DNA of 22,689 nt, taken from assembly GCA_900767875.1 (NCBI GenBank), contig CAAGAT010000069.1, positions 1 through 22,689 of the forward strand, read 5' to 3'. Below the pieces are notes generated by a model. That model did not search any database. It saw nothing but the letters and a program-made list of their open reading frames with translations, and was not told where the DNA came from. Source of the stretch: an uncultured Sutterella sp. GTDB taxonomy: Bacteria > Pseudomonadota > Gammaproteobacteria > Burkholderiales > Burkholderiaceae_F. The position numbers and the translations under genes were made by a program. The first letter of the stretch is position 1, and each line of letters starts with the position of its first letter. Positions 1-6,366 of this stretch are shown here, in pieces.

Positions 1-1
1 C

Positions 2-73
2 AAGCTGACGCGGCAACAGCGCGGGTACATGCGCGCCTTCTTCAAAATCAAAACCCCGCCACAGCATCTGTAA
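2..73 (+). CDS. Possible 3' end of an unidentified gene (partial)
   Basis: An open frame enters from the left edge and ends at TAA (71-73), giving a 23-residue C-terminal peptide that starts KLTRQQRGYM and ends KTPPQHL. Its third codon positions are mostly G or C, as in the certain genes of the window, which is the only support for it being coding. The peptide is too short to assign to a family. The stop codon sits inside the hairpin at 52-80. The gene would converge on topB. Confidence 0.3.
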   Translation, partial: KLTRQQRGYMRAFFKIKTPPQHL

Positions 74-80
74 CGGGGTT
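52..80 (-). terminator. Probable intrinsic terminator downstream of topB
   Basis: A 7-bp stem (52-58 with 74-80) encloses a 2x2 internal loop and a second 4-bp stem (61-64 with 68-71) closed by a 3-base loop. Read on the minus strand, the GC stem is followed by TTTTGATTTTG, a plausible U-rich tail. On the plus strand there is no T-run. It lies about 125 bases beyond the topB stop codon. Confidence 0.55.
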
Positions 81-148
81 CTGAATGGCCTAGCTTCTAA
101 TTTTCATCGGGAGCTTGGGACGGTGACGGAGCCGAAATCCGGACAGCA

Positions 149-185
149 TTTGGCCCCAGTCAAGAGCGTCTCGACTGAGGCCAAA
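149..185. repeat. Long imperfect hairpin just after the topB stop
   Basis: TTTGGCC (149-155) pairs with GGCCAAA (179-185). Inside it AGTC (158-161) pairs with GACT (173-176), and GAG (164-166) with CTC (170-172). Neither strand shows a T-run, so it is not a standard intrinsic terminator. It may be a 3' stabilising structure of the topB message. A further small hairpin (GTTAG/CTAAC, 189-202) lies between it and the topB stop. Confidence 0.4.
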
Positions 186-205
186 CTTGTTAGCTGACTA
201 ACGGA

Positions 206-2695
206 TTACTTGCTCGTTTTACGGCGTGTGCGGGTCGGCGCTTTGGCGCCTTCCTCGCGGGGCGGGAACTCAAAGACAATCTTCTTATCCTTGGGATTCC
301 ACACGAGGAACGCCTTGAACTTGCGGTGCGTACGGGCCGACACGAAGTCGGTCATCAGACCGCTCTTGCCTTCGGTCAGGATGAGCTTGGCCTGCGTCTC
401 GTCGATCGGCTGCTCCAGGATCGTACGGTTGATGCGGAAGTCGCACTTCTTACCGTTGAGAGAGTGCTCGCAGATAAAAGCGTTCGGTGCGGCCAGCACG
501 CGGCCGCCACACTTGGGACAAACGCCGATCGCCTCGAGCGAGGCGGCATCAACGGGCTGCTCGGCCTCGCCCTCCTTTTCGCCGAAATCGAATTCAAGCT
601 TGCACTCGTCGTTGAGCTTGAGTTCGGCCTCAAAGGGACGACCGAGTTTGCTGATAAAGCCCGTCAGGGGGCCGACGTGGCGCGTAGCGAGCAACTCTTC
701 GACCTCGTCGGGCTCGAACATGCGACCCGCCGGGTGCTTGGTGATGCTGAAGTCGCACCCCGGATTGGTGCAGGCGTAGCGGCGGTAGTTTTCCACCACC
801 TCGCCGCCGCACTTGGGACAGGGCGTCTTAAAGTGCAGCGGATTTTCGAGCGGCACCGTCGTGCCCTCGTAGTTCTTGGCCGCTTCCACGATGACGTTGG
901 TCAGATCGCGGATTTCGTGCATGAACGCTTCGCGCTGCAGGTTGCCCTTGGCGATCTGCGCGAGCTTGTATTCCCACTCGCCCGTCAGAGCCGGATCGGA
1001 CAGGGCGTTGATCTTGAGCCCGTCGATGAGCGAGAGCAGCTGCTGGGCCTTGGCCGTGGCCCGCAGCTCGCGTCCGTCGCGCTGAATGTACTTCTGATCG
1101 ATCAGGTTTTCGATGATGGCCGCACGCGTGGCGGGCGTACCCAGGCCCTTTTCGGCCATCGCCTCGCGCAGCTCGCCGTCTTCGACGAGCTTGCCCGCGC
1201 CTTCCATGGCCGACAACAGGGTGGCTTCGTTGTAGCGCACGGGCGGACGCGTCTGCTGCTTTTCGGTCTTGGCTTCGAGCACGTCGGCGCTCTTTTCGCC
1301 GTTGAGCGGCACCAGCGCGGCATCCTGCGTGGCCTCACGACCGTACACGGTCATCCAGCCCGGCTCGACGAGCACCTTACCTTCGGTCTTGAAGTGATCC
1401 TCGCCGACCTTGGAAATACGCGTGGTCACGTCGTACTGCGCGGCCGGATAGAACACGGCGATGAAGCGGCGCACAACCATGTCATAGATCTTGAGCTCGG
1501 CCTCGGACAATTCCGTTTTGACCGTCTGCAGCGTCGGGATGATGGCGAAGTGGTCGCTGATCTTGCTGTTGTCGAAAATGCGGCGGGTGGGCTTGACCCA
1601 GCCCTTGTTCAGAACCGTGCCGGCATAAGGCTGATAGGCCGCCACACCCGAGAGCAACTTAAGCGTTTCGTTGACCGTGCCGATGTAGTCCTCGGGCAGC
1701 GCACGCGAGTCGGTACGCGGACAGGGGAGGACCTTGTGCTTTTTATACACGCTCTGCGCCAGCGCAAGCGTCGTCTTGGCCGAGAAACCGAACTTGTTGT
1801 TGGCTTCGCGCTGCAGGCTCGTCAGGTCAAAGAGCTGGGGCGAGAGCTGCGTCGTGCGCTTGGCCGTTTCCTGCACCTCGGCCTTCTTGCCGCGCACGCG
1901 ATCGGCGATGGCCTTGGCTTGGGCTTCGTCAAAAATGCGCTCGGCGCGCAACGTGTTGTCGGCGCTCTTTTTGAACTTGGGATCGAACCAGCGGCCTTCG
2001 TACTCACCCGCACTCACGCCGAACTGCGCCTTGACTTCCCAGTAGTCGCGGGGACGGAAGGCACGGATTTCGTTTTCGCGGCGCACGACGATCGCCAGCG
2101 TCGGCGTCTGCACGCGGCCGACGGTCGTCAGGAAAAAGCCGCCGTCGGAGCTGTTGAAGGCCGTCATCGCACGCGTGCCGTTGATGCCCACCAGCCAGTC
2201 GGCTTCCGAGCGGCTGCGGGCGGCATCGGCCAGCGTCTGCATTTCCTCGTCGGTGCGCAGATGCGCCAGGGCTTCACGAATGGCCGCCTGCGTCATGGAC
2301 TGCAGCCACAAGCGCTTGATCGGCTTGGTGTTCTTCGTGGCCTGCATGATGTAGCGGAAAATCAGCTCACCTTCGCGTCCCGCGTCGCATGCGTTGACGA
2401 CGCAGCTGACGTCGGCGCGGTGAATGAGCTTGTTGAGATTCTTGAGCTTGTCGCCGGTGCGCGTGATCGGCTTGAGATCAAAGTAGGGCGGAATCACGGG
2501 CAGATGGGCAAAGGTCCACTTGCCACGCTTGACTTCGTACTGATCGGGGCACGCGAGCTCGAGCAGGTGGCCGAGCGCATTGCCGACGATGTAGTCGTCG
2601 CCTTCGTAATAATCGCCGTTCTTCTTCAAATTGCCGATAACTTTCGCGATATCGACGGCAACAGACGGCTTTTCCGCAATGATGAGAGTCTTCAT
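206..2695 (-). CDS. topB: DNA topoisomerase III (type IA) lacking the catalytic tyrosine
   Basis: Type IA topoisomerases cut one DNA strand through a 5'-phosphotyrosine and pass another strand through the gap; TopB mainly decatenates and resolves recombination or replication intermediates. The 829-residue protein has the Toprim start (IIAEKPS, Glu8), the acidic motif DAGREGE (104-110), TVGRVQTPTL (191-200) and GLGTPATRA (about 514-522). Two C-terminal CPKC zinc ribbons begin near residues 626 and 726, which accounts for its length over E. coli TopB (653 residues). The site that reads TYPR(S/T)D in the family reads LPCPRTD here, so the nucleophile position, residue 325 (codon 1721-1723, TGT), is Cys. 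The surrounding frame is intact. The ATG at 2695 is preceded by AGGA. It lies 118 bases downstream of dprA and probably has its own promoter. Family assignment is certain; activity is doubtful. Confidence 0.95.
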   Translation of the reverse strand: MKTLIIAEKPSVAVDIAKVIGNLKKNGDYYEGDDYIVGNALGHLLELACPDQYEVKRGKWTFAHLPVIPPYFDLKPITRTGDKLKNLNKLIHRADVSCVVNACDAGREGELIFRYIMQATKNTKPIKRLWLQSMTQAAIREALAHLRTDEEMQTLADAARSRSEADWLVGINGTRAMTAFNSSDGGFFLTTVGRVQTPTLAIVVRRENEIRAFRPRDYWEVKAQFGVSAGEYEGRWFDPKFKKSADNTLRAERIFDEAQAKAIADRVRGKKAEVQETAKRTTQLSPQLFDLTSLQREANNKFGFSAKTTLALAQSVYKKHKVLPCPRTDSRALPEDYIGTVNETLKLLSGVAAYQPYAGTVLNKGWVKPTRRIFDNSKISDHFAIIPTLQTVKTELSEAELKIYDMVVRRFIAVFYPAAQYDVTTRISKVGEDHFKTEGKVLVEPGWMTVYGREATQDAALVPLNGEKSADVLEAKTEKQQTRPPVRYNEATLLSAMEGAGKLVEDGELREAMAEKGLGTPATRAAIIENLIDQKYIQRDGRELRATAKAQQLLSLIDGLKINALSDPALTGEWEYKLAQIAKGNLQREAFMHEIRDLTNVIVEAAKNYEGTTVPLENPLHFKTPCPKCGGEVVENYRRYACTNPGCDFSITKHPAGRMFEPDEVEELLATRHVGPLTGFISKLGRPFEAELKLNDECKLEFDFGEKEGEAEQPVDAASLEAIGVCPKCGGRVLAAPNAFICEHSLNGKKCDFRINRTILEQPIDETQAKLILTEGKSGLMTDFVSARTHRKFKAFLVWNPKDKKIVFEFPPREEGAKAPTRTRRKTSK

Positions 2696-2716
2696 GATGT
2701 CCTGGACAAATACGAC

Positions 2717-2760
2717 GAGCGCGTGCAGCGTTTCTCGCTTCCGGCACGCGCTCCTTTTTT
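2717..2760 (+). terminator. Strong plus-facing hairpin with T-run, also the topB leader stem-loop
   Basis: GAGCGCGTGC (2717-2726) pairs perfectly with GCACGCGCTC (2744-2753), and AGCG/CGCT (2727-2730 with 2736-2739) extends the stem inside. On the plus strand it is followed by CTTTTTT, the signature of an intrinsic terminator, although no plus-strand gene precedes it. On the minus strand the same hairpin would sit at the very 5' end of a topB transcript starting from the predicted promoter. Confidence 0.6.
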
Positions 2761-2761
2761 C

Positions 2762-2791
2762 AGAATAGCCTCAAATTCCGTTTGAATGCAA
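2762..2791 (-). promoter_or_regulatory. Candidate sigma-70 promoter for topB
   Basis: On the minus strand TTGCAT (plus 2786-2791) and TATTCT (plus 2762-2767) are separated by 18 bases. Transcription would start around 2755, immediately before the stem-loop at 2717-2753. The call is by motif resemblance only. Confidence 0.4.
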
Positions 2792-2813
2792 ACCGGGGAT
2801 CAAAAACCGAGCC

Positions 2814-3704
2814 TCAGAAACCGATGACGTCGTCGACGGTTTCCGTCAAACGGGCCCCTTCACGGATGAGTTTGTGATTGCCCTTATAAAGAGCGTTGTG
2901 AATGCTGCCCGGGACTGCGAACACGTCCCGGTTGTTTTCGGCAAAAAGCCGGGCCAGGCAATGGGCGCGGCTCGGCAGCTCGGCCTGCACGACCAAAAGC
3001 TTGGCGCACAGCCAGCAAAGCGTCACGCGCCGCTTCTCGAGCGTTTCCTCGCAAACACCCGTGCCGGGCACAAAGGGCGTGAGGATCAGACCCTCCTCGG
3101 CCGCACGGTAAAAGAGATCGCGCATGCCCGACGGATAGAGGCGATCCGGGCCGGTGGCGCTCAGAACAATCAGGCCCGCGTCCGGCCGTTTTTGCTCGAG
3201 CGCCGCACGGGCGGCGGCCGCATCGGTTTCGTTTTCCAAAAGCGTCACCGGCGAAATGCCCCGCCGCACCAGCGAGGCGGCAAAGGCGGCGGCGTTTTCC
3301 CGCCCCTCGGCGTCGGGCCGATCCGAGCCGGCCAGGGCCACACATTCCCCCGCGAGCAGCTCGCGGCGGCCGCGCAGCAAAAACAAGGACGGCGCCCCGG
3401 CAAAGGCCATCAGCCGCCTGGGAAAGTCCGCGTCCGTCCAGGTAACGAGCGAGGCCTTGTCCGTGCGGTCGCGCCAGACCAGAGTCGCGCGGGCGTCCTC
3501 TTCGTTTTGATCGGAAAAAAGGCGCCGGGAAACTTCCTCGCCGATCAGATCGGCGCAGGCGCGGCGCCCGGCTGCAAAAAGCCCCTCGGGATCGGGGAAT
3601 TTATCGAGCAGCGCGCGCAGCCGCGCCGGCCCGATCTCGCCCGCGAGCATCATCAGGCGCAGCCACAGCACCTCGTCCCGGGGCGTTTCGTTCATGTCCG
3701 CCAC
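2814..3704 (-). CDS. dprA: DprA-like DNA-processing protein, degenerate core
   Basis: DprA binds incoming single-stranded DNA during natural transformation and loads RecA. The 296-residue protein has the expected N-terminal helical region (about 10-60, with AGEIGPARLRALL) and then a Rossmann-like domain (about 105-296). Parts of the family pattern survive: VALAGS (122-127), LYPSGMRDL (189-197), NRDVFAVPGS (258-267) and GNHKLIREGARL (275-286). Others are lost. The family's GSR is GSD, SGLA.GID..AH is TLLENETDAAAA, RNR is EKRR, and SGSLIT is PSRAHC. It ends soon after the Rossmann domain, with no room for the C-terminal winged helix found in longer DprA proteins. The start is GTG at 3704 with AGGA eight bases upstream; the in-frame ATG at 3695 has no well-placed ribosome site. 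It precedes topB on the same strand. Confidence 0.8.
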   Translation of the reverse strand: MADMNETPRDEVLWLRLMMLAGEIGPARLRALLDKFPDPEGLFAAGRRACADLIGEEVSRRLFSDQNEEDARATLVWRDRTDKASLVTWTDADFPRRLMAFAGAPSLFLLRGRRELLAGECVALAGSDRPDAEGRENAAAFAASLVRRGISPVTLLENETDAAAARAALEQKRPDAGLIVLSATGPDRLYPSGMRDLFYRAAEEGLILTPFVPGTGVCEETLEKRRVTLCWLCAKLLVVQAELPSRAHCLARLFAENNRDVFAVPGSIHNALYKGNHKLIREGARLTETVDDVIGF

Positions 3705-3757
3705 TTTGTTTTTCCTGAAATTTTTAAAAAAATCAGCGACTTTGGGGCCGTCTCGCC

Positions 3758-3763
3758 TACAAT
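3758..3763 (+). promoter_or_regulatory. Candidate -10 element for def
   Basis: TACAAT lies 64 bases before the def start, in the context CCTACAATAGCGC. A very similar CGCTACAATATCGC stands before fmt. I see no convincing -35 hexamer at 16-18 bases, so only the -10 is supported. The A/T-rich stretch at 3718-3733 lies between it and dprA and may carry the dprA promoter. Confidence 0.4.
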
Positions 3764-3827
3764 AGCGCCCGTCAGACCGATTTTATCGGCCTCACTGTAT
3801 TTGAGAATCCCTGCGGAGGTCTTCACT

Positions 3828-4364
3828 GTGGCACTGCTGCCCATCGTTCAGTATCCCGATCCTCGCCTTGCCGCCAAGGCCGAGCCCGTTGTCGAATTCG
3901 ACGACAAACTCAAAAAGCTTGCCGCCGACATGGCCGAAACCATGTACGAGGCGCCCGGCGTGGGCCTGGCCGCCACGCAGGTCGGCCGCATGATCCGCAT
4001 GGTCGTGATCGACATCTCGGACGAAAAGAACGATCTGCACGTGCTCGTCAATCCCGAGATCACGTCGCACTCGGACGAACTCAAGGAATGCGAGGAAGGC
4101 TGCCTGTCGCTGCCCGGCCTGTATGAAAAGGTCAAGCGCCCGGCCTTCGTCACCGTCAAGGCGCAGGATCTTGAGGGCAAGTGGTTTGAAATGCAGTGCG
4201 ACGAGCTCATGAGCGTGTGCGTGCAGCACGAGCTCGACCACCTCGACGGGATCGTCTTCATCGACCACCTGAGCCAGCTCAAAAAGACGCGCGCGGCCAC
4301 CCGCCTTGCCAAGCGCCGCAAGGAAAAGGCCCGCGAAGAAAAGGCCAAGCGCGAAGGCCGTTAA
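3828..4364 (+). CDS. def: Peptide deformylase
   Basis: Removes the formyl group from the N-terminal formyl-Met of new proteins at the ribosome, using a metal ion (usually Fe2+). All three family motifs are present: GVGLAATQ (about 44-51), EGCLS with metal ligand Cys92, and QHELDH with ligands His134 and His138 and catalytic Glu135. The 178 residues compare with 169 in E. coli, and the difference is a Lys/Arg-rich C-terminal tail. The start is GTG at 3828 with GGAGG (3815-3819) eight bases upstream; the frame is open far to the left but that part lies opposite dprA. In many bacteria def is directly followed by fmt. Here a convergent hydrolase gene separates them. Confidence 0.97.
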   Translation: MALLPIVQYPDPRLAAKAEPVVEFDDKLKKLAADMAETMYEAPGVGLAATQVGRMIRMVVIDISDEKNDLHVLVNPEITSHSDELKECEEGCLSLPGLYEKVKRPAFVTVKAQDLEGKWFEMQCDELMSVCVQHELDHLDGIVFIDHLSQLKKTRAATRLAKRRKEKAREEKAKREGR

Positions 4365-4373
4365 GCCTTAACG
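4359..4373. repeat. 15-bp palindrome containing both convergent stop codons
   Basis: CGTTAAG, a single C, then CTTAACG form a perfect inverted repeat. The TAA of def (4362-4364) and the TAA of the hydrolase gene (4368-4370 on the minus strand) both lie within it. There is no T-run, so it is at most a weak bidirectional terminator. Confidence 0.5.
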
Positions 4374-5270
4374 CACCGTCGTGCCGTAGCAGTGCGCGGC
4401 GATGGAGTCGGCCATCTCGAGCTGATGCGCCGCCGCCAGATCATGCCCCATGCCTTCGATCGGCATAAAGCGGGCGCCCTCAATGCACTCGGCCGTTTCC
4501 TTGCCGGCCCTAAAGGGCAGTAGCGGATCGGCCGTGCCGTGAATCACCAGCGTCGGCACGGACAGCTGCCGCAGCTGCGCGCGCCGATCGCCCGAGGCCA
4601 AAATCGCCATGAGCTGTCGCATCTTGGCCTGCGCGGGCACCTCATACTCGAACTCCACGTCGATGATTTTGTCCAGGGCCGCGTCGTCGTAGACCTCGCC
4701 CTTGGTGCCGATGGCCGACATGACGCTACGCAAATACTTGCGCCAGAGCACGCGGTCCTTACTCTCGGGCGCGAGCTGCAGCGCCGTGCGGATCGCCACG
4801 GGGTTGCCCACGCCGGTGAGTACGTTGCCCGTGGCCGAGGAAATGCTCGTCAGACTCACGGTACGGTGCGGCGCCCGGCAGGCAAAGACCTGCGCGATCA
4901 TCCCGCCCATGGAAATGCCCGCGATGTGCGCTCTTTCCACGCCGAGCTCGTCCAAAATGAGTTCGATGTCCCCGGCCATGTCCTCGAGCCGGTAGTCGGC
5001 CTGTACCGAGCCGCCCGCAATGTACTTGGCGATGCTTGCGAACATGCGCGTCTTGGTCACCGCCTCGGTGCCGAGCATGCTCATGCCGCTGTCGCGGTTG
5101 TCGAGGGCGATGACGTAAAGGCCCTTGCGCACCAGGCGCGTCAGAAAGGGCTCAGGCCACGATGCCGAATTCATGCCCAGCCCCATCACGAGCACAAGCG
5201 GGGGCATTGACGGGTCGCCGTACAGATTGCAACCGAAACGACCGCGGCGGGTCAGAAGCATCTTTTGCAT
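4368..5270 (-). CDS. Alpha/beta-fold hydrolase
   Basis: A 300-residue serine hydrolase with a complete catalytic triad by motif: nucleophile elbow GISMGG (Ser120), Asp248 in HGTADPLLP, and His276 in GMGHDL. An oxyanion-type segment (VLVMGLGMNS, about 26-35) and ALDNRDSGMS (55-64) resemble esterases of the RdmC/aclacinomycin methylesterase type, so an esterase is likely, but the substrate cannot be read from sequence. No signal peptide is visible, so it should be cytoplasmic. I chose the ATG at 5270 (MQKMLL); an ATG at 5261 is also possible. The longer open frame to 5432 overlaps the fmt start and the shared promoter region. It converges on def with 3 bases between the stops. Confidence 0.85.
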   Translation of the reverse strand: MQKMLLTRRGRFGCNLYGDPSMPPLVLVMGLGMNSASWPEPFLTRLVRKGLYVIALDNRDSGMSMLGTEAVTKTRMFASIAKYIAGGSVQADYRLEDMAGDIELILDELGVERAHIAGISMGGMIAQVFACRAPHRTVSLTSISSATGNVLTGVGNPVAIRTALQLAPESKDRVLWRKYLRSVMSAIGTKGEVYDDAALDKIIDVEFEYEVPAQAKMRQLMAILASGDRRAQLRQLSVPTLVIHGTADPLLPFRAGKETAECIEGARFMPIEGMGHDLAAAHQLEMADSIAAHCYGTTVR

Positions 5271-5328
5271 GGTGTGTTCATCCAACGAGTGGGAGCGGCG
5301 CCGCAGGCCTTTGCGGGCGTCTGCCGAG

Positions 5329-5363
5329 ATTGTACTCAGCCGTTGCGGGCCAACCGCTACAAT
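5329..5363. promoter_or_regulatory. Overlapping divergent promoters for fmt and the hydrolase gene
   Basis: TACAAT at 5358-5363 on the plus strand and its exact inverse ATTGTA at 5329-5334 (TACAAT on the minus strand) are 23 bases apart and point outward. They are good -10 candidates for fmt and for the hydrolase gene. Their -35 regions would overlap. I see no strong -35 hexamers. Confidence 0.4.
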
Positions 5364-5409
5364 ATCGCGCATCCACCCTGTTTCGTCGACTTTTTTCCCT
5401 TTGCGTCCT

Positions 5410-6366
5410 ATGCGTATTGCGTTTGCCGGCACCCCGCCTTTTGCCGCTCAGGCCCTGACCGCCCTGCTTGAGGCCGGGCACGAGGTTTGTCTTGTTCTGA
5501 CTCAGCCCGACCGCCCGAGCGGCCGCGGCATGAAACTCAAGCCGAGCGCCGTCAAGGAAGTGGCGCTCGCGCACGGCATTCCCACGCTCACGCCCGTCTC
5601 GCTTTCCGTTAAGCGCGCCCCGCAGGAGGCCGAAGAAGCGCTCACGGCGCTGGAAAACGCCAGGGCCGACGTGCTGATCGTAGCCGCCTACGGCCTGATC
5701 CTGCCGCAGCGGGCCCTTGATGCCGCCCGCGGCATCGGTCGCCGAGGCGACATCAAGTGCATGAACATTCACGGCTCGCTGCTGCCGCGCTGGCGCGGGG
5801 CCGCGCCCGTGCAGCGCGCCATTGAGGCCGGAGACGCCGAAACCGGCATCACGCTCATGAAGATGGAAGCCGGCCTGGACACCGGCCCCATGATCGTCAA
5901 GGCCGCCACGGCCATCACCGAAACCGACACCTCGGAGACGCTCTTTGAGCGGCTCACGACCATGGGCGCCGAGCTCGTCGTCAAGGCGCTGGAATCGCCC
6001 GAGACGCTCGACTGGGTCGAGCAGCCCGCCGAGGGCGTCACCTACGCCGAAAAGATCCTCAAGACCGAGGCGCCGATCAACTGGCAGGAGCCGGCTGAGT
6101 CCATCTGCCGGCGCATCCGCGCCTTCAATCCCTTCCCCTTTGCCACGGCCCAATTGAAGGGCGAAACGATCAAGGTGCGCGAGGCGCATGTCGCGCCGGG
6201 CGAGGGTAACCCCGGCCAAGTGCTCGAAGCGGGAGATCGGCTCGTCGTGGCCTGCGGCACGGGCGCTCTGGAGTGCACTCAGCTGCAGCGCGCCGGCAAA
6301 CCTGCCATGCCGGTCAAGGCCTTCGTGCAAAGCACCCATGTGGCCGTCGGAGACATCCTGCAATGA
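5410..6366 (+). CDS. fmt: Methionyl-tRNA formyltransferase
   Basis: Transfers the formyl group of 10-formyltetrahydrofolate to Met-tRNAfMet, supplying the substrate that Def later processes. The 318 residues match the usual length (315 in E. coli). It starts MRIAFAGTPPFAA. The catalytic region MNIHGSLLPRWRGAAPVQ has Asn119 and His121, and LDTGPM supplies Asp157. The C-terminal tRNA-binding domain covers about 205-318. I chose the ATG at 5410, where homology begins; the open frame to the left lies opposite the hydrolase gene. There is no clear Shine-Dalgarno sequence before this ATG, only a pyrimidine-rich leader, so translation may rely on an unstructured 5' region. The stop overlaps the rsmB start (ATGA), which couples the two. 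Confidence 0.96.
   Translation: MRIAFAGTPPFAAQALTALLEAGHEVCLVLTQPDRPSGRGMKLKPSAVKEVALAHGIPTLTPVSLSVKRAPQEAEEALTALENARADVLIVAAYGLILPQRALDAARGIGRRGDIKCMNIHGSLLPRWRGAAPVQRAIEAGDAETGITLMKMEAGLDTGPMIVKAATAITETDTSETLFERLTTMGAELVVKALESPETLDWVEQPAEGVTYAEKILKTEAPINWQEPAESICRRIRAFNPFPFATAQLKGETIKVREAHVAPGEGNPGQVLEAGDRLVVACGTGALECTQLQRAGKPAMPVKAFVQSTHVAVGDILQ

Noticed and set aside
1721..1723. Selenocysteine at the TopB active site
   Set aside because: The codon is TGT, ordinary cysteine, not TGA, and no SECIS-like hairpin was identified.
326..2785. An 819-codon plus-strand open frame opposite topB, ending next to the 2717-2760 terminator
   Set aside because: It lies fully antisense to a well-recognised gene, has no family resemblance, and such long shadow frames are expected in GC-rich genes. 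The terminator can be explained as a topB leader structure.
2874..3827. N-terminal extension of def reaching back across dprA
   Set aside because: The deformylase homology begins at 3828, with GGAGG at the right distance. The extension is antisense to dprA.
5125..5409. N-terminal extension of fmt
   Set aside because: It is antisense to the hydrolase gene, and Fmt homology begins at MRIAFAGTP (5410).
5271..5432. N-terminal extension of the alpha/beta hydrolase
   Set aside because: It would overlap the fmt start and the shared promoter region, and its residues do not resemble the family.
5278..6363. A 361-codon minus-strand open frame opposite fmt
   Set aside because: It is antisense to fmt and matches no family.
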